A stretch of DNA of 64,000 nt from JBCCTX01 sp964468435. GTDB taxonomy: Bacteria; Bacteroidota; Bacteroidia; J057. The translations under genes were made by a program, and so were the position numbers. The notes below the pieces were generated by a model. It had not been told where the DNA came from. It was given only the letters and a program-made list of their open reading frames with translations, and made no database searches. Shown one piece after another: positions 9,366 to 19,734 of the stretch (the first letter of the stretch is position 1; every line of letters begins with the position of its first letter). The stretch covers positions 25,115 to 89,114 of the forward strand of contig CAYXVE010000014.1 in NCBI GenBank assembly GCA_964468435.1, read 5' to 3'.

Positions 9366-10068
9366 TGGTTGCTTTTTTAGTTTTAAATCATGATGCGCAA
9401 CACAATGATTACTATAGATGGCTTAAAAAATAGATAACTTCAGCTAAACGAATACTTACCTTAATTTTGTTGATAACAATTGTGAAAGGGCAAAAATTTG
9501 TTTACAAAACTTAATTTACCTGTTATGTGATGTAAAAATAACAAAAAAAATATAAGTAGAAAATTTTGATTAAAAATTTATACCAATAAATAATATTATT
9601 TATTACAAATTTATAGAAATGGATCAAATAGACCTAAGTAGTTGATAAATAATGTATTATATACAACAAAACATTTTATTTTTTAAAGTTTTGACTATTA
9701 CTACCCAAACAGTTATATCAAACAGAAAAATATTTTTTGTGATTAAAATCTAACTGAAAAAATTACATTTTATTATTTTATATAATATGACATATATATG
9801 ATATATTACTAACTTTAAATACCTAGATCTCTTAAAAATCTTTACAATTCTCTTAACATTATAGGATTAATCAATTTATTTTATTTTTCGAATGATCAAC
9901 TACGACTTTTTTTATCTTTTATATGTAATACCGTTATATCATTTAGTGTGTTTTTCGAATTGTCTTATTATAATTATTTACGCTAAAAATCTTTTATTAA
10001 TTAACAATTAATTCTCATATCAGATAATAGAAAAAAATTTTTGCGCGCTCATGGTAATGAAACCCAAA
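9366..10068. other. AT-rich intergenic stretch without genes
   Basis: About 700 bases, strongly AT-rich, between the two T9SS protein genes. No credible ORF or RNA gene was seen. It contains a perfect 20-base palindrome (AATAAATAATATTATTTATT, 9585-9604) beside CAAATTTA (9606-9613), which on the minus strand is a TAAATTTG promoter-type element. No -33 box at the right spacing was found. It may be the upstream control region of the 5460-9365 gene. Confidence 0.5.
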
Positions 10069-10103
10069 AACCCTGCATAAAGTGAGAAACTTTATGCAGG
10101 GTT
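10069..10103 (-). terminator. Intrinsic terminator of the second T9SS gene
   Basis: A perfect 15-base-pair stem (arms 10069-10083 and 10089-10103, CCCTGCATAAAGT pairing with ACTTTATGCAGGG) with a 5-base loop. Read on the minus strand it lies about 30 bases after the stop of the upstream T9SS gene and runs into a short T-tract. Confidence 0.85.
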
Positions 10104-10132
10104 TTCTATTCAGGATAAATACTATGCTAATT

Positions 10133-13123
10133 CTAGTTCTTGATCAGTTTATGTGTATACATCTGATCCCCTTGAATCCACTGGTAGAGATATATTCCGG
10201 CCGGAAGATCAGAAAGATCTACCCGATAGGTATGTATCCCCTTGATAGTGCTCAACGATTGCTGGTGGACGACCATGCCAGAGGTAGTCATCACACGGAA
10301 AGTGGCGTAAGCCTCGCCAGCACTGCGATATTCCAGGTTGAACGCCCCAGAGGTAGGTGTAGGATATGCCGAAAGGATTCCCTGCCCTACCAGATCGCTT
10401 AGGTGAACCTCCACAATACGGGAGTATTCATTTCCTCCATCAAAATCCACCTGCTTGATCCGGTAATAGAGGATACCAGGAACGACATCCTTGTCTGTAA
10501 ACTGGTAGTACTGAATATCCTCGCTGAATCCCGCTCCAGGCTGCGTACCGATTGGCTGAAAGTGTTGCCCATCCAGACTTCTTTCTATCTCAAAAAGTGC
10601 ATTATTGGTCTCAGATGCTGTAGCCCAATTCAGTGCTACTTGCCTATTCACCTCAGCTGCTTCAAAGGATAACCACTCTACTGGAAGAGCGCCCAAATCT
10701 ACATATGTCTCATTTGAGCATGTAATGATCAAGGCGTAATCCTCGACTTCTCCTTCTACCTCACCGCCACTTGCAGCTACTCCTGGCGTATCTGAAAGTC
10801 GAAAACGCACTAAGACCCACTCACCACAAATATTCTCATTATAGGGAATCTGGATAGCAGGTCCATCATACGCAATATCAGTTCCTGTTCCAAAAGGTTG
10901 ATCGTTGATAAACTGGGTATCAAACTCCCCATTGGCATCTGAATCTACCCATGCAGACAGATAAAAATCTTTGTCAGCCTGATTATTGACTGTAACCCGA
11001 TAATTCTTATCCATAAATACCCCATTTTGCTGGATAATCAAAGGTCCATTGGCAAATACCACTCCATCCTCATCATCTACACCACTTTGATCATCTCCAT
11101 TGGCAAATGCTGTGCCTTGATGCCCTGCTTCCCCATCAATCACGTTTCCCAACACAGTAAGTCCATTTATTTCATGTGCCGCAGTCCCGTAACTGACTAG
11201 CGCATCCCCATAATCGATGTCCCCACCCTGATCACAGGTTACCGTAAATACATAATCTTCTACTTCACCTTTATTGATCTGACCAGTGGGCAGGGTGCCT
11301 CGATCACTTTCCATACGTACCCGCATATACGTGTCACCACATACTGCATCATTGGGAATCGTAAACTGTACAGTTCTGCTATAAATGAAATTTTCATCAT
11401 CGTGTAGATCCTTGTCAAACTCCTCATCTTTTACTACACGCTCATTTTGAGGATGAAATACCCCGTCAAGATTAAAGTCTATCCAAATATTGACAAATAC
11501 ATCCTGATAGTTACTGAAAAGGGTTATATTTAAAGATTTTGTTTCCTCGGGAGCCCCTGAAGCACCATCGACAAATTCGATTCCATTCTCGTCATCCATA
11601 TTATCAAAGTCATCGCCACAGGCATCCCGTGTGTCGAAACCTGCCAACTCATAGTCTATGGAACTCCCTAGGTAAGTGATCAGAGAAGAATTGTTTTTAT
11701 ACACATGCGATGCCTCACCATAACTTGCCGGCGCATCTCCATAATCTATACCATTCTCCACCAAAGGTGAGATACAGCGACCAAAAGGATAATTGAGCAG
11801 TGAAAAACTCTCCATGGATTCTACTGAATTGACAATCACCTGTCCACGAAGTGTACCATTCGTAGCCGTGAAAGTAGCATTAGGTGCCAGGATCGTGCCG
11901 TTGAAACTATTGACCGATAGTGAGGTAGCTTCGTAAAAATTGAATATCAATTCATGTACCCGGTCTTCAAGATCCAAAAGCCCAATGCTTCCCATTACAA
12001 TGTCTGCTCCTGAAACATTGACGATGATCGTAGCATCATCTGCTACATCTTTCAACTTAATAGATGAAATACCACTCAGATCAGTACCATCGATGAAAAA
12101 TATATAGGTGTCATAATCTTTACCTGGTTTTCCAGCTAGCTCCAAGAAATTATTTTTGCTTTTTGTACCTACCAGCGCTGATTTAAAATCACTGGCATCC
12201 ATAGATTGTAAGGTCTGAGAAAACAATCGCTGCTGGTATCGTACATAATTGAAGTCAAATGGTGGTGTCTGGCGATATTGATCTATCGCTTCAAGGTCTG
12301 TACCAGAAAGATCCCGTAAATTATCTAGTTCGCTGGGATCATATACGGAGATCGTACCCCCAAATCCCCCAGTAAAACTGAAATGTCCGTGAAACACAGA
12401 TACAGCATCTGAATTATTAATATCCCCACCCACAACAAGACTGCGAGAATTGATATCGTCTGTCAAATTGATACCTTTTGCATTATCCTTTCCCACATTT
12501 ACTTGTAGGTTAGTAATATTCCCTCCCACAGCTACTCTTCCCTGAATAGTACCTCCACCTGTATGGCCTAGCGAGGTAGCTGTACCAAAGACCATGAGGT
12601 TGTATTCACTGGCAGCACCCAGTGCCCCACTACAAAAATCCATGGGTAAACAATCGCTACCTGAAGGACCGATGACATAAGGACCTTCGTCGACCGCCTG
12701 ACATCCATCAGCATCCACCATTCGTATATCAGTATAGGTACCCGGTTTAAGCCCTCCAATTACATTATCACCAGCAGAATTAAACTGTCCCGCATCATAT
12801 TCATTTCCTTCATAAGTATAATAGATCTCTATGGGTAGCGTCGTTCCACCAGCTACATTGGGATTTACAACCAGTTTTCCATCATCTGTATCACAATCCG
12901 AAGCGTCATTGACATACACTTTGTCAAATACAGCCTGACATTTTTCAACACTGACAATCATCAGTGGGTGAGTAAAGGATTCGATGGTTGTGCGATATTC
13001 TATCCAGAATCTTTCTTCATGATAATGGTCATATTCCCAAGATAGATAAGAAAAGCGGGCCGATCCATAATTGAAAAAGAACAATAACCCCAAGAAGGCG
13101 AAAAGCTGTACTAAGTTTTTCAT
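10133..13123 (-). CDS. T9SS-exported choice-of-anchor A/GEVED protein
   Basis: A secreted protein of 996 residues. The start is the ATG at 13123, giving MKNLVQLFAFLGLLFFF, a good signal peptide; an upstream in-frame start at 13195 would bury it. A choice-of-anchor A domain covers about 165-470, including NLMVFG and TIQGRVAVGG. Two GEVED domains follow (KGEVEDYVF and EGEVEDYAL). The C-terminal 75 residues are a T9SS type A sorting signal (YPTPTSGAFNLEY, then LPAGIYLYQW, ending KLIKN). It shares domain order with the 5460-9365 protein but lacks the AbfB-like insert. Role unknown; a surface structural or adhesive protein is inferred. Confidence 0.82.
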   Translation of the reverse strand: MKNLVQLFAFLGLLFFFNYGSARFSYLSWEYDHYHEERFWIEYRTTIESFTHPLMIVSVEKCQAVFDKVYVNDASDCDTDDGKLVVNPNVAGGTTLPIEIYYTYEGNEYDAGQFNSAGDNVIGGLKPGTYTDIRMVDADGCQAVDEGPYVIGPSGSDCLPMDFCSGALGAASEYNLMVFGTATSLGHTGGGTIQGRVAVGGNITNLQVNVGKDNAKGINLTDDINSRSLVVGGDINNSDAVSVFHGHFSFTGGFGGTISVYDPSELDNLRDLSGTDLEAIDQYRQTPPFDFNYVRYQQRLFSQTLQSMDASDFKSALVGTKSKNNFLELAGKPGKDYDTYIFFIDGTDLSGISSIKLKDVADDATIIVNVSGADIVMGSIGLLDLEDRVHELIFNFYEATSLSVNSFNGTILAPNATFTATNGTLRGQVIVNSVESMESFSLLNYPFGRCISPLVENGIDYGDAPASYGEASHVYKNNSSLITYLGSSIDYELAGFDTRDACGDDFDNMDDENGIEFVDGASGAPEETKSLNITLFSNYQDVFVNIWIDFNLDGVFHPQNERVVKDEEFDKDLHDDENFIYSRTVQFTIPNDAVCGDTYMRVRMESDRGTLPTGQINKGEVEDYVFTVTCDQGGDIDYGDALVSYGTAAHEINGLTVLGNVIDGEAGHQGTAFANGDDQSGVDDEDGVVFANGPLIIQQNGVFMDKNYRVTVNNQADKDFYLSAWVDSDANGEFDTQFINDQPFGTGTDIAYDGPAIQIPYNENICGEWVLVRFRLSDTPGVAASGGEVEGEVEDYALIITCSNETYVDLGALPVEWLSFEAAEVNRQVALNWATASETNNALFEIERSLDGQHFQPIGTQPGAGFSEDIQYYQFTDKDVVPGILYYRIKQVDFDGGNEYSRIVEVHLSDLVGQGILSAYPTPTSGAFNLEYRSAGEAYATFRVMTTSGMVVHQQSLSTIKGIHTYRVDLSDLPAGIYLYQWIQGDQMYTHKLIKN

Positions 13124-14485
13124 ATGCGTTTTATTGGATGTGTAAATGTATATATAGCAGCTAGTAAAAAAATTTTGCTTTGTACTTAATTGCAAATTGA
13201 TAATTTTTTAAAAAAAATAACATGCTCATTCCTAAACTATGGTATTAGATGCTTCAACGGTCAAAGTATTACCACAAGCAGTAATTCCCAAAATTTCGAA
13301 ATATGATTCAAAATTTCAACTATTTAAAATACAGTACAAATTGATCTGAGCCTTATGGTAATGCGCATTCATCGTATAGAGATGTTATTTAAGGTGAATA
13401 CGATGTGTAGAATAGCCGTACAACATTAACTTTCAAAATTCAAATACGTAAATAATTATTATAAATTTAATTTTTTTGTAATTAAATTACAATAAATAAT
13501 ATTACTAAAATCTGTTTTATTTTAAGAATATAGACCCGCAGTTACCTCATTTCAAAAGATAAAAAAATTACATAATAGTCCTATTAAATTACATGTTCAG
13601 ATTTTCCATTTACCATACTTTTTTATTGTGAGCCTAATGATACGCTATATTATTACTATCATTAAATAGCTTATTTTAAGCAAATCGTATCATCATATAT
13701 CCCATTTTCTCACGCCAAAAAGTGTCAAAATATATTTTTGACGAAGTGGATTATGCTATGAAATGTAAATAGCTACTGGCAAGCATCGTGTCATCGACAC
13801 GATTATCTAATATGAATAAAAGCAATTATTTTAATTTTGTGAATTTTTGTAAATTCAATTTTAAAAATGACCACAGCGCACTCGTATAACTTAGCCACAT
13901 ATCTTCAAGCGAAATCTCCTTTGTGAATTTGATATAAATTCGCCGATAAACATATAAAATCCTTGCTGTACATACTGGTCAGTTCCTGCTCGTACCCCCT
14001 TACAACATGTCTTGTAACTATCGTTATTCGTAGACACACAATTGATACTAACAATCAATTATCTCAATTGATAATAATATCATCAAAGGCCCCTTTTTCG
14101 AAAAATTCCCGTCTTACATTTTATCAATTTCTATTTAATGGCTTTTTCGAGAATTATTTCTGATACAATTTCAGCCTGTATCAACCCGGTATTTTTGATC
14201 GCACAAGCCCTACCCGATCCATTAATAAACAACACATGATCTGTTACTTACCCATATTAAACACCGATTAAAAATCTCTAATTTTTATCCTAAAAACCCA
14301 AAAATCTTACAGCTATATACTATCAGCAACAACCTGACATACTGGATTACCGCTAGAGTTATACCTGAAAAAGCTACCGATCTAACGGACACAATGACAC
14401 CCTTGAATGACATAATAGCAAAAAAAGAGATAATGGTGAGGAAATTGTAACTCATTAATTGTTCAATAGAAAGAATTTGACAGTT
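13124..14485. other. AT-rich intergenic stretch upstream of clpB
   Basis: About 1.36 kb with no convincing gene on either strand. Visible structure includes a perfect 8-bp hairpin with a 3-base loop (ATCGTGTC/GACACGAT, 13785-13803) and two CAATTGATA direct repeats (14039-14047 and 14065-14073) with an inverted ATCAATT between them. No CIRCE element (TTAGCACTC-N9-GAGTGCTAA) was seen before clpB. A 66-codon frame at 13963-14163 has no recognisable features. Confidence 0.45.
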
Positions 14486-17095
14486 ATGAACTTAAACAAC
14501 TATACGTTAAAAGCGCAGGAGGCCATACAGCAAGCAGCGGAGATTGCCAAGCAATATCATCAGCAGGCTGTGGAAACCGGACACCTGCTCAAAGCTTTGC
14601 TTGAAGCTGAGGAGAGCATTATTCCTTATATATTAAAAAAACTTGGGGTTAATCCGGGATTTCTTGCTCAGAAGCTTCAGGAAAAACTAGATTCCTATCC
14701 CCAGGTCACTGGAGCAACAGGAGGACAGTATATATCTAATGACCTGCATAAAGTACTGGAAACAGCCAACCAGGAGGCAGGAAGCTATCAAGATGAATTT
14801 ATCAGCATTGAACACCTTCTGCTTGCATTGGTCAAGACCGGTAATGGAGTAGGCACTTTACTGAAAGAACAGGGAATCACAGAAAAGAACCTCAAAAAGG
14901 TCATTGAAGAGATCAGGGGTGGAGAACGGGTAACCGATCAGAATCCAGAAGCGAAATACAATGCCTTACAGAAATACGCGCGCAACCTCAATGAAATGGC
15001 ACGCAAGGGAAAGCTGGACCCTGTAATCGGTAGAGAAGATGAGATACGCAGGGTCATCCAGATCCTTTCGCGCCGGACCAAAAACAACCCCATATTGGTA
15101 GGTGAGCCAGGAGTGGGTAAAACAGCTATTGCAGAGGGACTGGCACACCGGATTATACAGGGCGATGTACCTGAGAACCTGAAATCCAAAACGGTATACT
15201 CGCTGGATATGGGAGCACTGATCGCAGGTGCAAAATTCCGGGGAGAATTTGAGGAAAGACTTAAAGCCGTAGTCAAAGAGGTTATCTCTGCTGAGGGATC
15301 TATCGTACTATTTATTGATGAGATACACACCCTCGTAGGTGCAGGTAAAACGGATGGTGCCATGGATGCTGCCAATATCCTGAAACCAGCCCTGGCAAGA
15401 GGTGAACTGCGGGCTATCGGTGCTACAACACTGGATGAGTACCAGAAATATATCGAAAAGGACAAAGCCCTTGAAAGACGTTTTCAGGCTGTAATCATTG
15501 ACGAGCCTAGCGTAGAAGATACCATCTCAATCCTTAGAGGTATCAAAGAAAAATATGAGATTCACCACGGCGTGAGGATTACTGATGGAGCTATCGTGGC
15601 AGCAGCTGAACTCTCTGACAGATATATTTCAGACCGCTTCCTGCCCGATAAAGCTATCGACCTGATCGACGAATCCGCAGCAAAGCTGCGTTTGGAAATG
15701 GACTCTATGCCCCAGGCACTTGATGAAGTAAAGCGGAAGATCCGCTACCTCGAAATTGAGCGCGAAGCGCTCAAACGCGAAAATGAACAGCCCAAAATTG
15801 CTGAAATCGATGAGCAGATTGCCAATCTGGATGATGAGCGGAAAAGACTCAAAGTACATTGGGAACAGGAGAAGGAAATCATCCTCAGCATCCGCGAATC
15901 CAAGCAAAAGCTGGAAGCATATAAACTGGAAGCAGAGAAAGCTGAGCGCGAAGCAGACTTCGGTAAAGTAGCTGAGATCCGGTATGGAAAAATGGTCGAA
16001 GAGGAAAACAAAATCGAATCCCTGAAAAAACAACTCGATGAATTCCAGTCCGAAATCAGAATGATGAAAGAAGAAGTCGAGGCCGAAGATATTGCAGACA
16101 TCATATCTCGTTGGACCGGTATTCCCGTGAGCAAAATGGTCGAAAGTGAGCGCCAAAAGTTACTTCGGCTCGAAGATGAGCTTCATAAACGTGTAGTGGG
16201 GCAGGATGAAGCCATTGAAGCGGTTTCTAATGCCATTCGCAGAAGTCGAGCCGGATTGCAAGACCCCAATCGACCCATCGGATCGTTTATCTTTCTAGGA
16301 TCTACCGGAGTAGGTAAGACTGAGCTAGCCAAGACACTGGCTGAATTCCTATTTGATGATGAACGTAACATCGTACGAATAGATATGTCAGAATATCAGG
16401 AAAAACACACTGTGAGCCGTCTGGTGGGAGCACCGCCCGGATACGTGGGATATGATGAAGGGGGGCAGCTAACCGAGGCTGTGAGAAGAAAACCTTATTC
16501 TGTGGTTTTGCTGGATGAAATCGAAAAGGCGCATCCCGATGTGTTTAATGTGCTACTACAAGTACTTGATGATGGACGTCTTACCGACAATAAAGGCCGT
16601 ACAGTGAATTTTACTAATACCATTGTCATCATGACTTCCAATCTGGGTTCACATTATATACAGGAAAAATACGAAGAACTGGATGAGATTAATCAGGATG
16701 CACTGATGGTTATTATTAAAGAACAGATTCTGGATATGCTCAAGAAGCAGCTCAGACCAGAATTTGTGAACCGTCTCGATGAAATCATCGTATTTACTCC
16801 GCTTAGCAATATTGACATGCGTAAAATCGTGAAATTGCAGGCAGAAAATCTCATCACTAAACTGGAAGGAATGAACATACACCTTTCCTTTACAGAAAAA
16901 GCGCTGGATATGATCAGCCACATGGGATTTGATCCTCAGTTCGGTGCCAGACCTGTGAAAAGGGTACTACAAAAAGAGGTCATCAATAAACTGTCCAAAG
17001 AGATACTCGCCGGCAATGTGAGCAGAGATGCCCATATAGAGGTTGTTGCAGATCATGGCATAATCAGCTTTCGTGAGAGCATAGCGACCAGCTAA
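14486..17095 (+). CDS. clpB: ClpB, protein disaggregase chaperone
   Basis: Hsp100 AAA+ disaggregase that works with DnaK to rescue aggregated proteins. The 869 residues show, in order, the Clp N-terminal repeat domain (1-150), NBD1 with Walker A GEPGVGKTAIAEG and Walker B VLFIDEIHTLVGAGK, the long coiled-coil M-domain (about 400-540, rich in E/K/R), NBD2 with Walker A GSTGVGKTELAK and Walker B VVLLDEIEKAH, and the C-terminal domain. The M-domain separates it from ClpA and ClpC. The ATG at 14486 gives the family N-terminus MNLNNYTLKAQEAIQ; an upstream in-frame TTG at 14459 is rejected. Cytosolic, monocistronic. Confidence 0.97.
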   Translation: MNLNNYTLKAQEAIQQAAEIAKQYHQQAVETGHLLKALLEAEESIIPYILKKLGVNPGFLAQKLQEKLDSYPQVTGATGGQYISNDLHKVLETANQEAGSYQDEFISIEHLLLALVKTGNGVGTLLKEQGITEKNLKKVIEEIRGGERVTDQNPEAKYNALQKYARNLNEMARKGKLDPVIGREDEIRRVIQILSRRTKNNPILVGEPGVGKTAIAEGLAHRIIQGDVPENLKSKTVYSLDMGALIAGAKFRGEFEERLKAVVKEVISAEGSIVLFIDEIHTLVGAGKTDGAMDAANILKPALARGELRAIGATTLDEYQKYIEKDKALERRFQAVIIDEPSVEDTISILRGIKEKYEIHHGVRITDGAIVAAAELSDRYISDRFLPDKAIDLIDESAAKLRLEMDSMPQALDEVKRKIRYLEIEREALKRENEQPKIAEIDEQIANLDDERKRLKVHWEQEKEIILSIRESKQKLEAYKLEAEKAEREADFGKVAEIRYGKMVEEENKIESLKKQLDEFQSEIRMMKEEVEAEDIADIISRWTGIPVSKMVESERQKLLRLEDELHKRVVGQDEAIEAVSNAIRRSRAGLQDPNRPIGSFIFLGSTGVGKTELAKTLAEFLFDDERNIVRIDMSEYQEKHTVSRLVGAPPGYVGYDEGGQLTEAVRRKPYSVVLLDEIEKAHPDVFNVLLQVLDDGRLTDNKGRTVNFTNTIVIMTSNLGSHYIQEKYEELDEINQDALMVIIKEQILDMLKKQLRPEFVNRLDEIIVFTPLSNIDMRKIVKLQAENLITKLEGMNIHLSFTEKALDMISHMGFDPQFGARPVKRVLQKEVINKLSKEILAGNVSRDAHIEVVADHGIISFRESIATS

Positions 17096-17142
17096 GTACA
17101 AAGTATAAGAAAAATGCCACACCGGAGTATTTTATTGAGTGA

Positions 17143-17171
17143 TTGACAAACCAAAAAAATCCTTATATTTG
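17143..17171 (+). promoter_or_regulatory. Bacteroidota-type promoter of a candidate sRNA
   Basis: TTGAC at 17143-17147 and TATATTTG at 17164-17171 match the Bacteroidota -33/-7 pattern with an 18-base spacer. Start of transcription would be expected about 6-7 bases after the G at 17171. No protein gene follows on this strand, only a terminator at 17199-17231. Confidence 0.65.
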
Positions 17172-17177
17172 ATATGG

Positions 17178-17231
17178 ATGTTTTCATGGTTGTTAAGTGC
17201 CTCTGTGTTGGGAAGCACAGGGGCTTTTTTT
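17178..17231 (+). ncRNA. Candidate small RNA, about 54 nt
   Basis: Between the promoter at 17143-17171 and a strong intrinsic terminator lies a transcript of about 54 bases with no ORF. The terminator stem is GCCTCTGTG/CACAGGGGC (17199-17207 and 17216-17224, one G-U pair) followed by seven Ts. The distance from the clpB stop (about 100 bases) and the presence of its own promoter argue for an independent small RNA, although the hairpin could also serve clpB. No known RNA family is recognised. Confidence 0.5.
17199..17231 (+). terminator. Intrinsic terminator after clpB/candidate sRNA
   Basis: A 9-bp GC-rich stem with an 8-base loop followed by TTTTTTT (17225-17231); it faces the convergent nitrilase-family gene that ends at 17239. 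Confidence 0.85.
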
Positions 17232-17238
17232 GGGCTGT

Positions 17239-18009
17239 TCAGGAAGGCACGTTCTGATCCTTAAGAAAGGGAAGCTTGTGCCGCAGGTTATATACCTGTT
17301 GAATATCCAGCATGTCTTGTATCATACCAGGTTGATCTGCCAGACAGTGAATCGTCTCACCCGATGGATCGATGATCATCGTATATCCATTATAATTGAG
17401 ATTAGATCCATCTACACCTACTCGGTTCACCCCCATCACATAAGCCTGATTCTCGATTGCCCGAGCCTTCAGCAAAGTCATCCAATGCATAATGCGTTTT
17501 GATGGCCAGTTGGCTGAATACACTAGCAAATCATAGCGCTCTTCCTCACCAGGAGCATTCCTGCTCCATTCAGGAAACCGGAGATCATAGCATATCATGG
17601 GGCAAATTCTCCATCCATTGATCTGAAAGATGGTCTTGTAGCTTCCATGCTGATAAATCTGATCTTCACCAGAAAGTGAAAAAGGATGCCGCTTATCATA
17701 CGTAGCTAACCACCCTTCCCTGTTGACCACCACCCACCGGTTGTAATATTTTCCATCTACCTCGATGATGATACTCCCAGCGAGATGCGTCTGATATTTG
17801 CCTGCTTCATCACACATCCAGCGTATCGTCTTGCCATCCATAGACTCTGCGAGTCCGGCAGCATTCATGCTAAAACCTGTTGAAAACATTTCCGGCAACA
17901 CGATCAGGTCAACCGAAGGCTGGTTGGTTTTCAATAAAGCGGAAATCTGGTTGCGATTGGCCTCAGGATCTTCCCAAATCAGATCAAGTTGGAGCCCCAT
18001 TACATGCAT
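17239..18009 (-). CDS. Carbon-nitrogen hydrolase, omega-amidase (YafV/Nit2 type)
   Basis: A 256-residue nitrilase-superfamily amidase. The catalytic triad is visible as Glu40 (VLPEMFSTGFSM), Lys106 (DKRHPFSL) and Cys140 (CPMICYDLRFPEW). The FSTGFSMN stretch after the Glu is characteristic of the omega-amidase YafV/Nit2 branch, which hydrolyses 2-oxoglutaramate and 2-oxosuccinamate and so repairs products of glutamine transamination. Cytosolic; single gene. The start could be the ATG at 18009 or one three codons later. Confidence 0.88.
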   Translation of the reverse strand: MHVMGLQLDLIWEDPEANRNQISALLKTNQPSVDLIVLPEMFSTGFSMNAAGLAESMDGKTIRWMCDEAGKYQTHLAGSIIIEVDGKYYNRWVVVNREGWLATYDKRHPFSLSGEDQIYQHGSYKTIFQINGWRICPMICYDLRFPEWSRNAPGEEERYDLLVYSANWPSKRIMHWMTLLKARAIENQAYVMGVNRVGVDGSNLNYNGYTMIIDPSGETIHCLADQPGMIQDMLDIQQVYNLRHKLPFLKDQNVPS

Positions 18010-18178
18010 AGATTCTTTTTTTAGCTTAAATTAACAATTTTTAACGGCCTGGTCTCACAACTTTCTACAGAAAAAGTTATCATTGTACTATTGACCTTTC
18101 TTGTATCGTAAAGGGGAGGACTTTTTTACTATTTTTGCCTGAATAATACATTATTGATATACCGTAGTCACAAGGATT

Positions 18179-19672
18179 ATGAGCAATGCCGCAATATTTT
18201 ACTACAGTCTTTTTGCCCTTCTGGTTTTAGGCATCAGGATCGGTTTGTATGCATTATTTCAAAAAGCGGGTGAAAAGGGATGGAAAGCCTTTATACCCGT
18301 CTACAGCGATTATGTATGGCTTCAAATCATCGGGAAGCCTACTTGGTGGGTGGTACTTACACTCATACCTGTAGTGAGAACTCTGATCAAGATCTCGATG
18401 AATATTGAATTGGTCAAATCTTTTGGGAAATATACCTTTGGCCAGCATGCACTGGCAGTGATCTTGCCTTTCTATTACTTCCCCAAAATTGGTTTCGAAG
18501 AGGAATCCAGGTACCTGGGATCCCCTGACACACATAAAGACCTCCCTCCGAAAACGGGTATACGCGAGTGGGCAGATGCTTTCCTCTATGCAGGCGTAGC
18601 AGCCCTAATCATCCGCACTTTTTTCATCGAAGCCTTTATGATTCCTACCAGCTCAATGGAACGTACCCTGATGGCAGGAGATTTCCTCTTTGTGAGCAAG
18701 TTTCATTACGGTCCCCGTATGCCCATGGTACCGCTGGCCATACCCTTTGTGCACAATAAGATCAAAATCGGTAATACCACGATCCCATCTTATCTGGATA
18801 TCGTCCGTTTGCCTTATTTCCGCCTTCCCGGGCTAGAAAAGGTAGAACGAAATGACATCGTCGTATTTAATTTTCCCGCTCACGATATATGGGACCTCAA
18901 TGACGGAGCCGGGCTGGTCAAACCAGTCAGCCTAAAGGAAAACTATATCAAACGCTGCGTTGCCATACCAGGAGATACTCTGGAGATCATCGACCAGCAG
19001 ATATATATCAATGGTGAAAAAGGATGGAATCCTCCCGACATGCAATACCAATACCTGATCACGACCGACGGTACAGGATTTCCCTACAGCCGTATGAAAG
19101 AGCTGGGCTTTCGCAAACTGAATAACGACAATCCCAATTTTGTTCAGGTATCTCAAAACTCATATATATTCTGGATGCCTCAGGATATTGCCGGAAAGAT
19201 CAAGCAATTTAGCAATATAGCCGAATTTGATACCCTATATCAACCGGAAGGTAAATTTGATGAATCTGGCAAAATATACCCTCAGTATGGCAATACTCAA
19301 GGGCAGTTGTTCAGACACAATATCGACAATTTTGGACCTATTTTGGTCCCAGCCAAGGGAATGACAGTCTCATTAACCAATAAAAACACTTCCCTATATG
19401 CACGTATAATAGAAGCCTATGAGGGTCATGAACTGGATATCGATGTTGCCAACCAACGTGTACTGATCGATGGCCAGCAAGCTGATGCCTATACCTTTGA
19501 AATGGATTACTATTTCATGATGGGCGACAATCGGCACAACTCCGAGGATGGCCGCTACTGGGGCTTTGTTCCCGAAAACCATATCGTGGGAAAACCGCTG
19601 CTTATCTTCTTCTCCTATGAATCAGAATTTGGGGTGCGTTTTAGCCGTATAGGGACGAAGCATATACAATAG
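18179..19672 (+). CDS. lepB: LepB, signal peptidase I
   Basis: Membrane-bound leader peptidase that cleaves signal peptides of Sec and Tat substrates. The 497 residues carry two to three N-terminal transmembrane segments in a Bacteroidota-type extension (1-105), then the S26 catalytic domain. The nucleophile is Ser159 (MIPTSSMERTL) and the general base Lys258 (YIKRCVAIPGD). Box E is GDNRHNSEDGRYWG near the C-terminus. The protein is longer than the E. coli enzyme (324) because of the N-terminal region and an insert between boxes D and E, as is usual in this phylum. Confidence 0.95.
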   Translation: MSNAAIFYYSLFALLVLGIRIGLYALFQKAGEKGWKAFIPVYSDYVWLQIIGKPTWWVVLTLIPVVRTLIKISMNIELVKSFGKYTFGQHALAVILPFYYFPKIGFEEESRYLGSPDTHKDLPPKTGIREWADAFLYAGVAALIIRTFFIEAFMIPTSSMERTLMAGDFLFVSKFHYGPRMPMVPLAIPFVHNKIKIGNTTIPSYLDIVRLPYFRLPGLEKVERNDIVVFNFPAHDIWDLNDGAGLVKPVSLKENYIKRCVAIPGDTLEIIDQQIYINGEKGWNPPDMQYQYLITTDGTGFPYSRMKELGFRKLNNDNPNFVQVSQNSYIFWMPQDIAGKIKQFSNIAEFDTLYQPEGKFDESGKIYPQYGNTQGQLFRHNIDNFGPILVPAKGMTVSLTNKNTSLYARIIEAYEGHELDIDVANQRVLIDGQQADAYTFEMDYYFMMGDNRHNSEDGRYWGFVPENHIVGKPLLIFFSYESEFGVRFSRIGTKHIQ

Positions 19673-19734
19673 TTTGTAGCATACATACAGAATGCTATCT
19701 TACTTTATGCTTGATTTACAAAACAAGCGTACCC

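Noticed and set aside
13963..14163. 66-codon open frame upstream of clpB
   Set aside because: AT-rich gap, no family features, no ribosome-binding or promoter context.
14400..14485. CIRCE or other heat-shock operator before clpB
   Set aside because: No TTAGCACTC inverted repeat and no clear promoter found.
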